Of a stretch of 64,000 nucleotides of DNA, positions 37,801 through 50,187 are shown in pieces. The position numbers were made by a program, and so were the translations under genes. This DNA comes from Diadema setosum (taxonomy: Eukaryota > Echinodermata > Echinoidea > Diadematoida > Diadematidae), in the NCBI RefSeq assembly GCF_964275005.1, contig NC_092685.1, positions 32,540,866 through 32,604,865 on the forward strand, in the 5' to 3' direction. The notes under the pieces were generated by a model. The model was not told where the DNA came from. It worked only from the letters and a program-made list of their open reading frames with translations, and made no database searches. Each line of letters opens with the position of its first letter. Positions within the stretch are counted from its first letter, which is position 1.

Positions 37801-39493
37801 CTGCTGGCTCCTGCCTTAGCCATCCCTTTGATGCAGGTACCCCACTTGGAGGCTTGGCACAGTCCCTGTGCTTATGTCGATAGGTTTTCAGGGACTGGGA
37901 CTTTACTACAGGGGATGGCTCAGGTTCTTTATGATGAACAGTTTTAGACTCCTTTTGAACCCTCTCTTGCTTTTTATGGTGTTGTTTTTCTTCAGGGTAA
38001 TTGGGAAAATTGTTTCCAGCTGGTGGTGGAAGTACTGCACTGCCATCTTGTCTATACAGAAGACTTAGCTCACGCAAGAGAGCATTTAGAATGGGCATTC
38101 GTCTCAAGTCTTCTACATTTTGGTGGCCAATATTCTCTTGTTCATGCTCATAACCTCCTCTCGATACCTCAACTTTACCTGGCACACTGTTTTCAAGATT
38201 TTTCATAGATTTCTCTGATTTATCTCTGTGATGCTTCCTTAGTGTTTTCCTCACACTGGGTTCACCCTGATACTCTGGTGGATGTAACACATAGTGCACT
38301 TCAAGCTCTCTTCTTTCCCCAAGAGATGAAGATGAAGCCTTTGAATCATTTTGCATATCCACAGATTTCCTCCAGGTATCTGCAGTATTTTGTGAATGGA
38401 TTGTCTGTTGGACACCAGAATGAACCTGCAAGTCTCTTTTTCTTTCTTTTGTGGGTTCATTCACTGAATTGAAGTACAGAGGAGGTGGGATGTGAGTATT
38501 TGTAATGATGTCTACATCGCTTGATTGCTCAGACTCCAAAAAGACAGTGGAGTGACATGGTTTGGACCCATGGATATTGGCCTCAATTTGCTCTTGACCT
38601 CTTCTTGCACCACTTCCATGAGAAACAGCACCAACTTCATCCACATTCTTTGTGTAATCACTTTGAACTGGTCTTAAATCAAGTGCTGGATGAGAAATGT
38701 CTACTTCCACATGCTTTGGTATTGGGGGTATCGACAAGGATGCAGATCTTGCCTTAACAAAGTTTTGGTTAGCATGTTTTGTTGTTTCTTCTTCAGTTCT
38801 ACCTTGGACCTGGTATTGTTTTGATGGTGCACCTTCTAGTTCTGGATTACATTTGGGCACATTAATATCAACATCACCAAGGGGATGACCGACAGTTGCT
38901 GCTGACCTCCTGGTTAAAGCTGCATCAGGGATGTGAGGGATGAGATTACCTCCGAGACTGAGCATTCTGATCCCAAGTGATATCCAGCCTACCTCACTGC
39001 CCATCAAATTAAATATTGGAAACCGTCCTTGAATTCCATGGACGGAGGGAACAGATAATCCAGATTCTATTACGTCAGCCTTGATTTCATTCATTATCCC
39101 ATTCAGAGCTACATTGCAGTGACCAACCAACTTTGGTGTATTATTCCACAGATCGACAATCATTACATAGAGAGGCGTATTGAGTAGGTGAGACTGAAGT
39201 GAGTTGATGTTGTATTTAAAGAGAGATGACTTCCCTTTATTGAATTCATAATTACCATGGCGATCTTTCAGCTCCTCCAGTTGAATTGGCATATCATTCC
39301 CATTACCCCAAACTCTCTGAACAGCTTCCTTTATCTGCTTCATCTCCGTCGACTCCATTTGCTCGATGATAACTGACGGAAAATCAAGAAGCCGGAATGC
39401 TACTGCGGGCATACGACAAAGTAACGTGCGTGGGACTACGCGCACCGAATTGACTGCCAACTCCAGCGAAAAGAGTGTTTCTTCTGCATTCAT
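34845..39493 (-). CDS. MAP10: MAP10-like microtubule-associated protein, 3 exons
   Basis: Exons: 39493-37465, 36962-36825 and 35698-34845. The joins are phase 1 at both introns (GGA CTA G|AA and AAT G|AT), giving about 1006 aa; human MAP10 is about 900. In vertebrates this protein binds microtubules at spindle, midbody and centrosomal sites. The N-terminal 190 residues match human MAP10 by recall: LFSLEL near the start, PAVAFRLLDFP (about 29-39), a GKSSLF block (about 85), NTPLYVMIVDLW, and GRFPIFNLMGSEVGWISLG. The middle is Lys/Arg/Glu-rich and mostly disordered, with an Arg/Gln-rich helical stretch at about 580-635. Exon 3 encodes a Ser/Asp-rich tail with PPKPKPR and an acidic end, NYSDDFDSDDT. 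The start ATG has A at -3 and opens a single 2-kb exon. A ciliary or spindle role in this animal is inference. Confidence 0.9.
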
Positions 39494-39519
39494 GTTTAGC
39501 TAGTTTATGATTTACTCCC

Positions 39520-39745
39520 ATTCACATCAAACTTCATAGGTAATTCAGCCACCGGCAATAGTCCAATATGATCGATGCTTCGATATTCGGCAACAAGATC
39601 CATGAACTAATTTGTAGATTACGCAATCCAAATAACCCGCCATCATACGGCGTCTCCTTCGCAGCTGGCCGCTAGCTCGCTGGCACCTATTCAGGGTGCG
39701 CGCATATACGTACGTCGCCATATTGATTATGACGTAATCGAACTT
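39520..39745 (-). promoter_or_regulatory. MAP10 upstream promoter-like region
   Basis: CpG-containing, less AT-rich sequence directly upstream of the MAP10 start. It includes CTGGCCGCTAGCTCGCTGGC (39665-39684) and GTCGCCATATTG (about 39715-39726), whose complement resembles a YY1-type AATATGGCG site. The same 20-mer recurs at 42885-42904. The role is inferred from position and composition. Confidence 0.4.
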
Positions 39746-41417
39746 GACAACATGAACAATTCGTCGCTGATGAGCTCTGCATTTTTAATTACCCCTGTTT
39801 TGAATGGCCGCTGGAAAAATAAAAACAGAATGAGGGTGGAAAGTATAGGTCTCCTCACTTCATGCATATTCATATGTTCAAAACACTACATTCGTAGTTG
39901 CAAGATCTTAATAAAATTTCCATATAAGTGTACATTTTCGTAACCCTAATTTTATGCATTAAATATGATTTTATGCAAATTATTTATAGCCTATCAATAA
40001 CATGTCAATAATAATTTTTTGACAATTTTTTGTATCTATTCCTTTTAAATTTGAATGAAAGAGGTCATGTCTACCTGTTTCATGCAGTCGGCTTCCATCC
40101 TACAGTTTTTTGCTCATTGACCCATCCTCCCGATTTAGGGGTATAATAAGGTTTCGTGAACCCTGTAGGCTACTGAAATATGACCTGTTGCGTTGCCAGC
40201 GTCAGATTTTTATTATATTGAGGTGATATATTCATGATCTCGTGTCAAGTTATTGTTTCTGTTATAACGATCAAGTAGACTGCCCTTGGTATTGCATTTT
40301 TTCTCTTTAGCGGAAAAAATATTACATTCTTTCCTGACAAAATAGCCGCAGAATTTTATTTCTATCGGTGTGGCGCTCGCGCTTCCCCCTTGTGCGTAGG
40401 CGCAGCGATTTGGTCCCACGTCGTCCATTGTTCGATGCGTGAACGTGCATTTTGGGAGTTGGCGCATGCCTGTGGCCGCTGCATTATGTCGTGCTATTTT
40501 GCTGGTTTATAGGCTAGTTTGCATGCAGAATGCATGTTGTACTGCATGGTTCATTGGTCAATAAGTTTTTATTATTAAAAATAGACCAGAAAGGACTATG
40601 TTCCTATGTGTAGCCAGCTAGAGTGCTAACAATCGCTACATTAGTCAGACAGCAGTCTGTCGTTGTTATAGGTCTAGACGTAATTTAAATTGGATCATCA
40701 GTAATAAAATAGTCGGCCTACATATCAAACCTATGGTTTTAATTCGTGCATTTACACATTGGCTTTGCAATATCTTGTCTTATATTGAGTGTAGCCTGTA
40801 TATAAACTAGTAATAGTATTTATTTCGATAATAATATATCTACTAGACCCTAACAACGCTGATGGATCTACGTGTAGGTTGCTACGGGCAATTTGCAACA
40901 CATGTCTAATAATATACTTGCCATACATGGTGCATATCATGTGCCAAAAATGAAATAAAAAAAAAGTACCTGGTACATAATTTCTATATCAAATAGACAT
41001 GATACGTTACGTGATAATCTGTGTCTAAAGTGACAGTGCATGCGGCGGTTGTTTACTTTGTATCTTTGTTGATGAATTTGACAAAATGCACAATAATAAT
41101 GTGACGTGACCTGAAAAAGTACTGGTATTAGCTACTGCTATAGTGATGTATTGACTTTCCATCCAGTGCATGCTCATCAAAGATACTTTTTTTTTATCAG
41201 TGTTGCACAGAGAGATGTAATTTCCTAGCTGGTTCTTTGTTGAAAGTACAGATTTTCGCGCTGCAAAACCATGCAGTTAATGCAATGAAAGTTGGTCAAG
41301 TTTTTTTTCTTTTTATTCAGCGACCAAAGTAATGAAAGGTGATGGTGTTCACTATATTATATAGGGGTAGGAAAATAGTGGGGTACCCAGTGTTGAACAA
41401 AAGTTGCTTCTAGCAAG
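39746..41417. other. Intergenic, no recognised gene
   Basis: AT-rich DNA with no supported exon on either strand and no clear transposon ends. Confidence 0.5.
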
Positions 41418-41767
41418 CTACTACCACACAAACAATCACAGTCAATGGGTTCAAATGATATTTGTAGCATAGTCAACTGTTAATAAGTTGTTGAGATACT
41501 ACTACCACACACAAACAATCACGGAATCAATTGGTTAAAATGACATATTCATGATATTTGTAGCATAGCTAACTGTAAAAAGTTGTTGAGATACTACTAC
41601 CACACAAACAATCACAGAATCAATGGGTTCAAATGACATTCATGGTATTTGTAGCATAGTCAACTGTTCATACGTTGTTGAGATACTTCTGCCACACAAT
41701 CATAGAATCAATGGGATCAAATGACATGACATCTGTAGCATACTCAACTGTTCATAGTTGTTGAGAT
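41418..41767. repeat. Minisatellite, four units of about 81-95 bp
   Basis: Units start at about 41418, 41499, 41594 and 41686. Each has 'ctactaccacacaaacaatcac', then 'gaatcaatgggttcaaatgaca', then 'tttgtagcatagtcaactgt', and ends in 'gttgttgagata'. The units differ by small indels and substitutions. There is no reading frame across the units. Confidence 0.9.
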
Positions 41768-42174
41768 CATGTATGTACAATATAATGTGCAGCAACAAAC
41801 AAATAATTTGAACTAGGTATACTCCTTTGCCAGATGAAATTACATTGCACTGTATCTATTGATAAACAAATTAATCAAATGACAGCTACCAGTATTTTCT
41901 GCTTTCCTGTAAATTTTCTGCAGTCTCAATTTGATAGTGATGGTAGTGGTACCTACATATCACTTGTATTGTGATGACAATGATAACAGCATGGCAATAA
42001 TGAAGTTATGATTTCAAAGTAGATTTCACTTGCAAACAGAGTTGTGCAGTCTTGTATAGTGTCATGTGCAATCCAGTCTTTTTTAATTGAAGGAAGTTTG
42101 ATTGATTGTAAGCTTGTGACGGCAGTAGCACAATATAGGAAGTAGTGTAACGAATATTGACACACTCCTTTGAT

Positions 42175-42300
42175 CCATCCTCCCTCTGCCTGCCCGCGCC
42201 CGGCCCGGCCCGGCCGCGCCCAGCCCCGCTCCGCTACCCCGCGGGCCCGCATGATATCTGCACAACCCGTGTCGGGCGTGTGAAGCAGAGCCCGCGCGCG
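42175..42300. other. Isolated very GC-rich patch
   Basis: About 125 bp rich in GGCCCGGCC- and CCGCG-type sequence, in otherwise AT-rich DNA. It ends abruptly on both sides. It could be a CpG-rich regulatory element or a foreign or misassembled fragment. No conserved protein was recognised in any frame. Confidence 0.5.
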
Positions 42301-42819
42301 GTGACCATCTATTTGATTTGCCGTAAGCGTGAATCGATAGCCCTGAGCAGTAACACAAGGTCAAATGCAAGGGGCATAAATGATTAACAAAAAAACTGTA
42401 GGATGAACAGAAACCACAGATAATTGTCAGAAATGTCCTAAATGATGTCAAAAAGACGATCGCATTTCACAAAAAATTGCAACTTAAGATATGAAAAAGT
42501 CAAGAAAATGTGTTGAAATCTGATGCTAATTACGATCCTGTCTGTGTGTCCCATGGGACCGACTCATGCATGTTAGCGACACATGGTTAAAATATCGAGC
42601 ATTGTGAAGTGAATGTTCAGCTAGGAACAATCTGATTTGTTGTGAGAGATCGTGTATGTGTTGCTCCTCTGGAATTTAGTTTTAATATGTTTGATAACCA
42701 CTCTGAACTTTTTTAATGACGTCAGATATTGAGTCATCATCTTCCGTTAGTGAGTAGTTTCGAACGGAGACCGAATCAAAGTATTTTTAATGTAAATGCT
42801 GAAGTGAGCCCTCTCTCGA

Positions 42820-42981
42820 CGGATTGCACAATGGCCGCGCTCTACGTACGGCGATGAAGCGCCTATGACGACCCCACATACGTGCTGGCCGCTAGCTCGC
42901 TGGCCGCCGATCGATCGAGCGAGGACTAGGAATGCAGCATCCGGATACTAGTAATACGACGTCCGTCGGTCCCGCGGTGCG
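42820..42981 (+). promoter_or_regulatory. CpG-rich promoter-like region
   Basis: CpG-dense segment with ACGTACG, GCCGCC and the 20-mer CTGGCCGCTAGCTCGCTGGC (42885-42904) that is also found in the MAP10 upstream region. It lies directly upstream of an open frame with a good start context at 42985. The role is inferred. Confidence 0.35.
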
Positions 42982-42984
42982 GTG

Positions 42985-43143
42985 ATGGCTGCCCTTCATG
43001 CAACGAGATGTTTGGAGTCCTGCAAAGACCAAGGAGTGTCTCAGATAACTCCTTGTAAAGACGCAATCTCGGTGATAAACACTTTACCGGAACTTTCGTT
43101 TGTACATCGTGTGTTGGATTGGGAAAAGAGGAAAAATTGGAGG

Positions 43144-43174
<31 letters not shown>

Positions 43175-43185
43175 CAACACTTTAA
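42985..43185 (+). CDS. Possible orphan first exon or small ORF
   Basis: The ATG at 42985 (another in frame at 42982) sits in a strong context, GGTGATGGC, just after the CpG-rich block. The frame begins MAALHATRCLESCKDQG, includes VLDWEKRKNW, and then runs into a poly-Lys stretch encoded by an A28 homopolymer near 43142-43169. A donor-like CTCG|GTGATA near 43070 could end a short first exon instead. No family was recognised and no downstream exons were found on the plus strand. It may be a real gene start, or chance in GC-rich DNA. Confidence 0.2.
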
Positions 43186-44715
43186 GCCTATAGCACCAGA
43201 AGTTGCGGAAGAATTAAAAAAAAAAAAAAAAACAGACAAGAAAGGATAAATTTATATCTTCTGTCGCGATTCCGGGTTATAATTGACCCCCTATAGTTAA
43301 TCTGAGCGTTATTTGTAGTTCCTATAGGCATAATGTTTATGTTTGATTTATCTATAGGCACCTACCATTTACTGAAATTGATGACAATAGTGATCATGAA
43401 TAAGTGAACCATGAATATATAGCAATGAAATGAAATGGTGATAATAATAATGATTAATCATTATTTTTCTGTTAAAAAAAAAAAAATCATAATCATCTGA
43501 ATCGTAACTAACATTAATTTAACACCATTGTAATAAAGAATTCCAAGTCATACCGTCTGGATGGCGTGAGAAAGCAGAGGGGTCTCTGGCTTTCTCATGC
43601 AGTCACTATCGCATATCAGAAAAAAAGGGCATGCAGGTACAGATATGGCCCTTCATTTACATTTTAATGAATTTGATTGATCTTGACTATAATGGCCAGA
43701 TTTATCTTTTACCCTCTGCATGAACAAAGGATGTGTTCCCAGCGAGTTTTCTACCTACATGCTGTACGGTATATTAGACTAAAATACAATACATTTTGCT
43801 AGACCAACCTAATGGAAATTATGGCTGGAAAACTATAATTTAGCAGTAAATTTTGTAAACCTTTGACCTTGACCTAGTTGATATTCTCTACTCATATGTA
43901 ATTAATTGCTTATTCATTTATCCTGCAGATATCAATATTGGATAATTCCTAGCTGAAGGTGTGGATGAACAATTAATGACATTTTAAACTATGCAGTAGT
44001 GACCTTTGATATAGGCCTACATATAACCATTCGCCTGTCATTTAAGCCACCAAATTGCTAATGTACTTTTTCTTTCCTTCTTACCTATACATAGTATAGT
44101 ACCACTGTACATTCTATGCTGAACTTACGACCAGGAAATGATCATTAACCAAAGTACAGCAATCTTTGACCTCTACCTTTGACCTAGTGCCACTGTCAGG
44201 CTTATGAATGTTATTTACAGATGTATTTCGATTCTGTCCACCAACGTACATCACCAAAAAATGATATGGGGGCAAAAGTAGAGTAGAGTAGGGAGGTGTG
44301 AATGAGACCTCCCTGGGTGGAGTGATTAGCTCTTTACTTTGAACTTTCATTGTGTGCTATCATTTCATACAAATTATTAGCCCAATCCACATTTCTCACC
44401 AAACTGCATTACAACTGGACATTAAATTCCTAGATGAAGTTTCAGCTGAATGTGTGATTTTTGGCCAAAATTCTGTGACCTTTGATTTTGGACCTCGAGG
44501 GTTTTGCCTAAAATCATCATCTCCTGTAGCATTATGGGCCGGGTACCATACTGGTACCAAGAAAATATGCTGATTGGTTTATTCTACAATGACAGAAACC
44601 CCCCAAACTTTAGACCTATATCTCAAACAGGAACATAAGATAATGATAATTGTACTACTGATAATCATCATTATCATCATATAGTTATCATTATATAATC
44701 ATTATTCATCCTATA
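43186..44715. other. Intergenic, no recognised gene
   Basis: AT-rich with A runs near 43217-43232 and 43474-43486. A short palindrome GGGAGGTGTG/GAGACCTCCC near 44291-44316 resembles the one near 5375-5400. No exon was identified. Confidence 0.45.
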
Positions 44716-44724
44716 ATGCTAACT

Positions 44725-45195
<471 letters not shown>

Positions 45196-45199
45196 TTCT

Positions 45200-48100
45200 G
45201 ATGGAAATTCAAAATTGGCTAGAGAAAAAAAAAAAAGAAGAAAACTCTGGGATTTGAGACAAGAATGAAATATGTTTCAAGTGCCAATTTGAACAACATT
45301 CAGTTGCACTTACATATACACATGTGATGGAAAATAGGAAAATACAATGTATACTTGTAGTATGTGCAAGTCCTGACTTGGGTTTATGAAAAAACAAATT
45401 TATATATATATACATATATATATATATAATCTTCTATGCTACACTTAAAGAACGAAGCTGCAGAATATTATATATGACTGTTCTCTCACACACTTTCTTG
45501 AATTCACACCCTCAATTTTGACTTATCTTTGGCTGAAAGCACTCACACAATCATGGTAGGACATAGAAATTCAACAGAGAGAAAAGGAATACAACAAATG
45601 ACTCTATCACATGAATGTAGCTCATCTGAATTTTAATCACAAATTCCATTTAAGACACATGATGCAGATAAGGCACTACATTGCACTCACAGAGATGTAA
45701 ACTAATCCTGACTGAACAGAGATTTCTTTAAAAATATATAAAAGTACTACTTTCTCTCCTCTCACTCTGGAACACCAATTTAGTATTATTTTACAAACAC
45801 TGACTGATCAAAGATCTGATGGAAAGCACCTTATTCAAGTTTTACAGAATAAGGCACAGTAAGCAGCAACATTTGATAAGAGTTGAAGTAACATATTTGC
45901 TCATTTTTTTTTCTTTAGATGGCACATATTTACTCAATTCATTATACTATCCAGTTTTGTTTGCTCATGCATGTATTCATTAAATGCAGACAGATTCACA
46001 TGGCACTGGTGAAAGTATTGACAATGACATTCAAAAAGATAAAACAAAATGGTAACAAACACAAATAGTTATCCTTAAGATATGTCCCATAACTGTCATG
46101 GCTTGGTGCAGTTGGCTCAAAGAAATACAACTTTTTCTGGCATTCTCTCATTGTCATTCCACTGATAGTTGACAAAAGTGATTTCTCTTTTATTGAATTT
46201 TCAAACACAACATGAACAGTTTTTGATCTTACTCACTTTGAAAAAAAAAGTTTCACATTAATTTTGTAACACATTCCCAACAGTCTAAACTTGGTCATAA
46301 ATTTGTGGGAAATTAATTGAAGTTTTGCCCTGAAGCTTTTTGTTTATTTCTTTCTCTCTCATTTTTGTTTGTTTGTTTGTTTTTTGTTTGTTTGTTTGTT
46401 TGTGTTGTTGTTGTTGTTTTTTTTTTTTTTTGGGGGGGGGGGTTCTCATTGCAATTAGCAGATGCGGAGAATGAAGTCAGGATCTGCTTCTTGGGGGGCA
46501 TGATATCTGCACTATCAGTGTATAAACTTTTTGGTTTTCATTTTTGGCACAAAGGGAGAATAACTAAAGGGAAACATCTCTATTTGTTCTTAAAGGGGAC
46601 ACAAGCCCAAATTAACAGTTACTTTCACTGAAATTACCAACTATGAAAATAACATTAAAGAATCTCTGAGCAAATAATTATAATAATGATAAGTAGTGGC
46701 TTCTTTTAGAAGGCACCTTCTATCAAAGATGCTCATGGTGCTGGAGAGGAGGATAACACTAGACATAGGGCGAAAGAGGTAATTATAACAGCAGCAAACA
46801 AACACTAACAGATACAAATGAGATAATTGCAGATAAAAAAGGATAATGTATGATACAAATCATTCAGGTATATCTTCAGCTGCTGCTTGCATGTTAGCAA
46901 GGAAGGGCATTACATAGAGAGAGAGAGGGAGAGACTGTTCCAGTGCCAGACCAGCATGACAGTAGTAAGGATCTATCCCCCATAGAGTGAGTGGTTCTTG
47001 GACCTTATGAGAGTCAGACCATTTTAAATGAGAGTAAATCACACTCTGTGAAAAGCGATTTCATCAACGTTCTCACAGAACACTGCTAGGTACACTCTTT
47101 CATAACAATGCATAAAAACACTGCATTTTTGGTATCTTTGTGTACAATAAATAACAGAGAGAAATCTAAAACAGAGAGAAATAAAGATGCGAGATCACAC
47201 TCCTTGTTCCGGTGATAAACATGGTTATTTTCAAGTGTCTGCAGGATGCCAGAGTGGGTGACTTACAGACATTCAGTTATTCATAACTTTCAAATGATAT
47301 CATAGTGTCACATCACTTGCACAAGTTTGCTACAAGTGTCACTGACATGTTGGCTTCACTGGATGCAACTTCTAATGGGAGCAACTTTCCCATCTCTTCA
47401 TTTTGACAAGTTTAAATGCTTATGCTCTAAGTAGACAGACATTCACCATGGAAGCTTTTGTCAAATGACAGCATCATTCTCTACGCCTGCTGGACATTGC
47501 ATAAATATGGCGATAATATTACAATCTCATCTTGTCATCGCTGAATCAAGCCCAAAATATACATATGATCCATAAATATATAAACATCTGCACTATTTAC
47601 AAGACTACAAACACACACAACATGTACATTCACTGGGCTCAGTGACTATAGTAGCATGAAATTCACAGAATTCCATAGCAACTATATGCATATCTAACAA
47701 TTTACATAATCATTTTGATGTTTATCTTCTGGTAAAATAGATCATATCCTGTACACCAAAACAGAAACTTGCTCATGAAGAAATATTGAATACATGACGG
47801 CATATCCACCCATGAGACTGCAGACATTGGGCCACTGTCCCAATTACACATCTGTGAAATTGGTGCTGATAAATCATGATTGCATCGTACAACTTTAAGG
47901 AATATTGATAACAAAGCATACAGGATTAACAAAGGATATGAGAAACTGGCTGATTTCAGTTCAGAATGGCTGACAATGCAAATTTAGATGTTATGCCATT
48001 CAGCATATTAGCCTGATAAAGCAGTAGACACTGAAGCAGACTGATCTGCAAAATATGGGGATTTTTGTTTTATTTTGTTTTGATCTTCTTTTAATCAAGA

Positions 48101-49309
48101 AATTTGATACTTGTTATCTTTGCTCAATACCTCCTGTCTGAATTTCAAAGCCTAAACATCTTGAAGTTCAAAACATTTTAGTCTTATGAAGCATGTTGTC
48201 ATGGTATTAGACTGTGTCTATGGTGCACTGCATCTAACATCAAGTATATTTCCTCTACAGTGTGTTTGAATTTGGTTGCTGGCTTTCTTATAATTTCTCT
48301 GGTTGATATTTGAAAATTAAATTAGACATGCTACTGAATATGCAATTGGATAGCTTAGATACTAGAAAATATCAAAGTAAAACATTTGGAAATCAATAGG
48401 TGATTTACATGGGTGTTTTTTTTTTTTCCAGGCTCTTATACACCCTTTGACAGGTCACTCATATTTTCAGTATTATGTGCATACAAGAATATTGCATACC
48501 AAAAACTTTTTAAGTCATTACACGCCAAAACTTGTCATCAGGGTTATGGGCATGTTGGAATTGGTGCTTTAAAATTGCCATAATGAGCTGTAAGAGTGGC
48601 TTGGATACTTGCAAGATCTTAAATTAATCTAATTATTTTCCAGCTTTGCCGACTACTCTGATTGCAAAAAATACACACATATACCAGCACACACATCTCT
48701 TGGCAATGAAGCTCAAAGTTACACATATCATATAGGCTCAGTGAAATTTCCATTTAAACCTCGGCTGTGCTTTGCTTTTGTTTACAGCAGGCCGAACTTT
48801 TCTTTCCAAGATTGTGATTAGCATCAAGAAACAACAGTAAAATCACTTGCAGTCAAATGGTTTCTTAGCAAATATTGTAATTGGGACACTGAAATTGAAA
48901 AGTAACCATTTCATGTAATTTTTTTTTAAATTTTGTTTTGTTTTTTTACCAGCATGCAGCATAAAAAAAGGAGAATTTCTATGTAAAAAGCCCTAACAAG
49001 TATTAATCTTTTTTTTTTTTTTTTCCCCACCACTAATTTATCGTTACAGACACATCAAGGCTTAGGTTTTTATTACACGGTATGATACGAGCTTTGAGGA
49101 TTCTTATTCTACACTGGCAAGCACCTTTCTTTTTGGCCTTTTAGATTTCTGTATAATTTTGAACCTGAAGTTTTGGTATCTGAGTAGCATTCATAAAAAT
49201 GACCGTAGGTCAAAAGATATTAGATTCTTTCTAATCTTTCCTCATATTTTTTTTTTGAATACTTAGAGGGTAATGAAACTCAAATATACATGTGGATTGA
49301 GTGAATGCA
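45200..49309. other. Intergenic/RIN 3' flank, no recognised gene
   Basis: AT-rich. It holds a (TA)n tract near 45401-45427, a (TTTG)n/(TTG)n region with T14-G10 at about 46365-46442, and a segment near 46675-46740 resembling a diverged dispersed repeat. Part of the right side may be RIN 3'UTR. No coding exon was supported. Confidence 0.45.
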
Positions 49310-49640
49310 GATATATTTCAGTAGAACATATCTGTGCAGTTTGAAGGAAAATAGGACAATCCGTTCAAAAGTTGTGCATTTTTACAGTTTTGTTCACACC
49401 ATCGGTGAATAAGAAGACTTCAACAATTTGTGATGTCACAACAGGACAATGATATAAAAGAAACTAAAAATTTCACAAAATATCATATTTCATGAGAAAG
49501 AAGTAAACATTCTATCCATTTGCTTCTGACATAATTTGAGGTTAATTCTCCTTGCTTTTCAAAAGAGGTAAGCCAAAGGCTCTTTCATTGTGCTAGAAAA
49601 ATGAAAATATGTTAAATTCAATAGGTTATCCACATAATAA
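49310..49640. repeat. Dispersed repeat family R, copy 2
   Basis: Contains 'cagtttgaaggaaaataggacaatccgttcaaaagtt' and, 200 bp on, 'aggctctttcattgtgctagaaaaatgaaaatatg'. Both blocks recur in the other family R copies. Confidence 0.5.
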
Positions 49641-49696
49641 TATGAAACCCTGATATTGCTATGTCAATAATTCACTTCATATGACTTTGTACAAGT

Positions 49697-49702
49697 TTTA
49701 TT
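49697..49702 (-). terminator. Candidate RIN polyadenylation signal
   Basis: Minus-strand AATAAA about 485 nt downstream of the RIN stop codon at 50188-50190. Supported only by motif and distance. Confidence 0.35.
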
Positions 49703-50187
49703 CTCCGTGTAACTCTTTTTGTTAGCAAAACTTTTATGTAACATTTGCTGTGAATGTAGGGAAAATGAATTATCATAAAACTTCACAACCTAGTTGGCTC
49801 GTTTAGGCAATGTACATTTAAGTCCCCAACCTTGAATCATGCATAACCATGAACAAGGATGATTGATTGGCTCTCTGAAAATAAGGAAATCCTGTTTACA
49901 TATTTCCTATAAAACTCTACAATCTCCAGAGACAATCTTTTAAGAATTCAATAGATTTCAAAGGCAATAAACTATCAACAGAACTCATCCTCATTGACCA
50001 AGTGGAAGAGTTGAATTCTTCAAGAAAGTTTCACACATCACAGATCTTTTGCATATACTGATGACCTTTTGCAGAGTATGAATATTATGGCTGTCAGAAG
50101 GAAAATATGGCATGGCAAGGTGTGTGACAGGTCTGTTCTCCTTTCCAGGAATTTATTTCCCTTTGTTATTTTTATCCACAGGAGTAA

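Noticed and set aside
41418-41767. CRISPR-like array
   Set aside because: The whole 90-bp unit is repeated with no unique spacers, in an animal genome; it is a minisatellite.
46860-47042. 60-codon minus-strand frame in RIN 3' flank
   Set aside because: It looks mildly protein-like but has no supported acceptor, family or phase link to the RIN exons, and the length is expected by chance.
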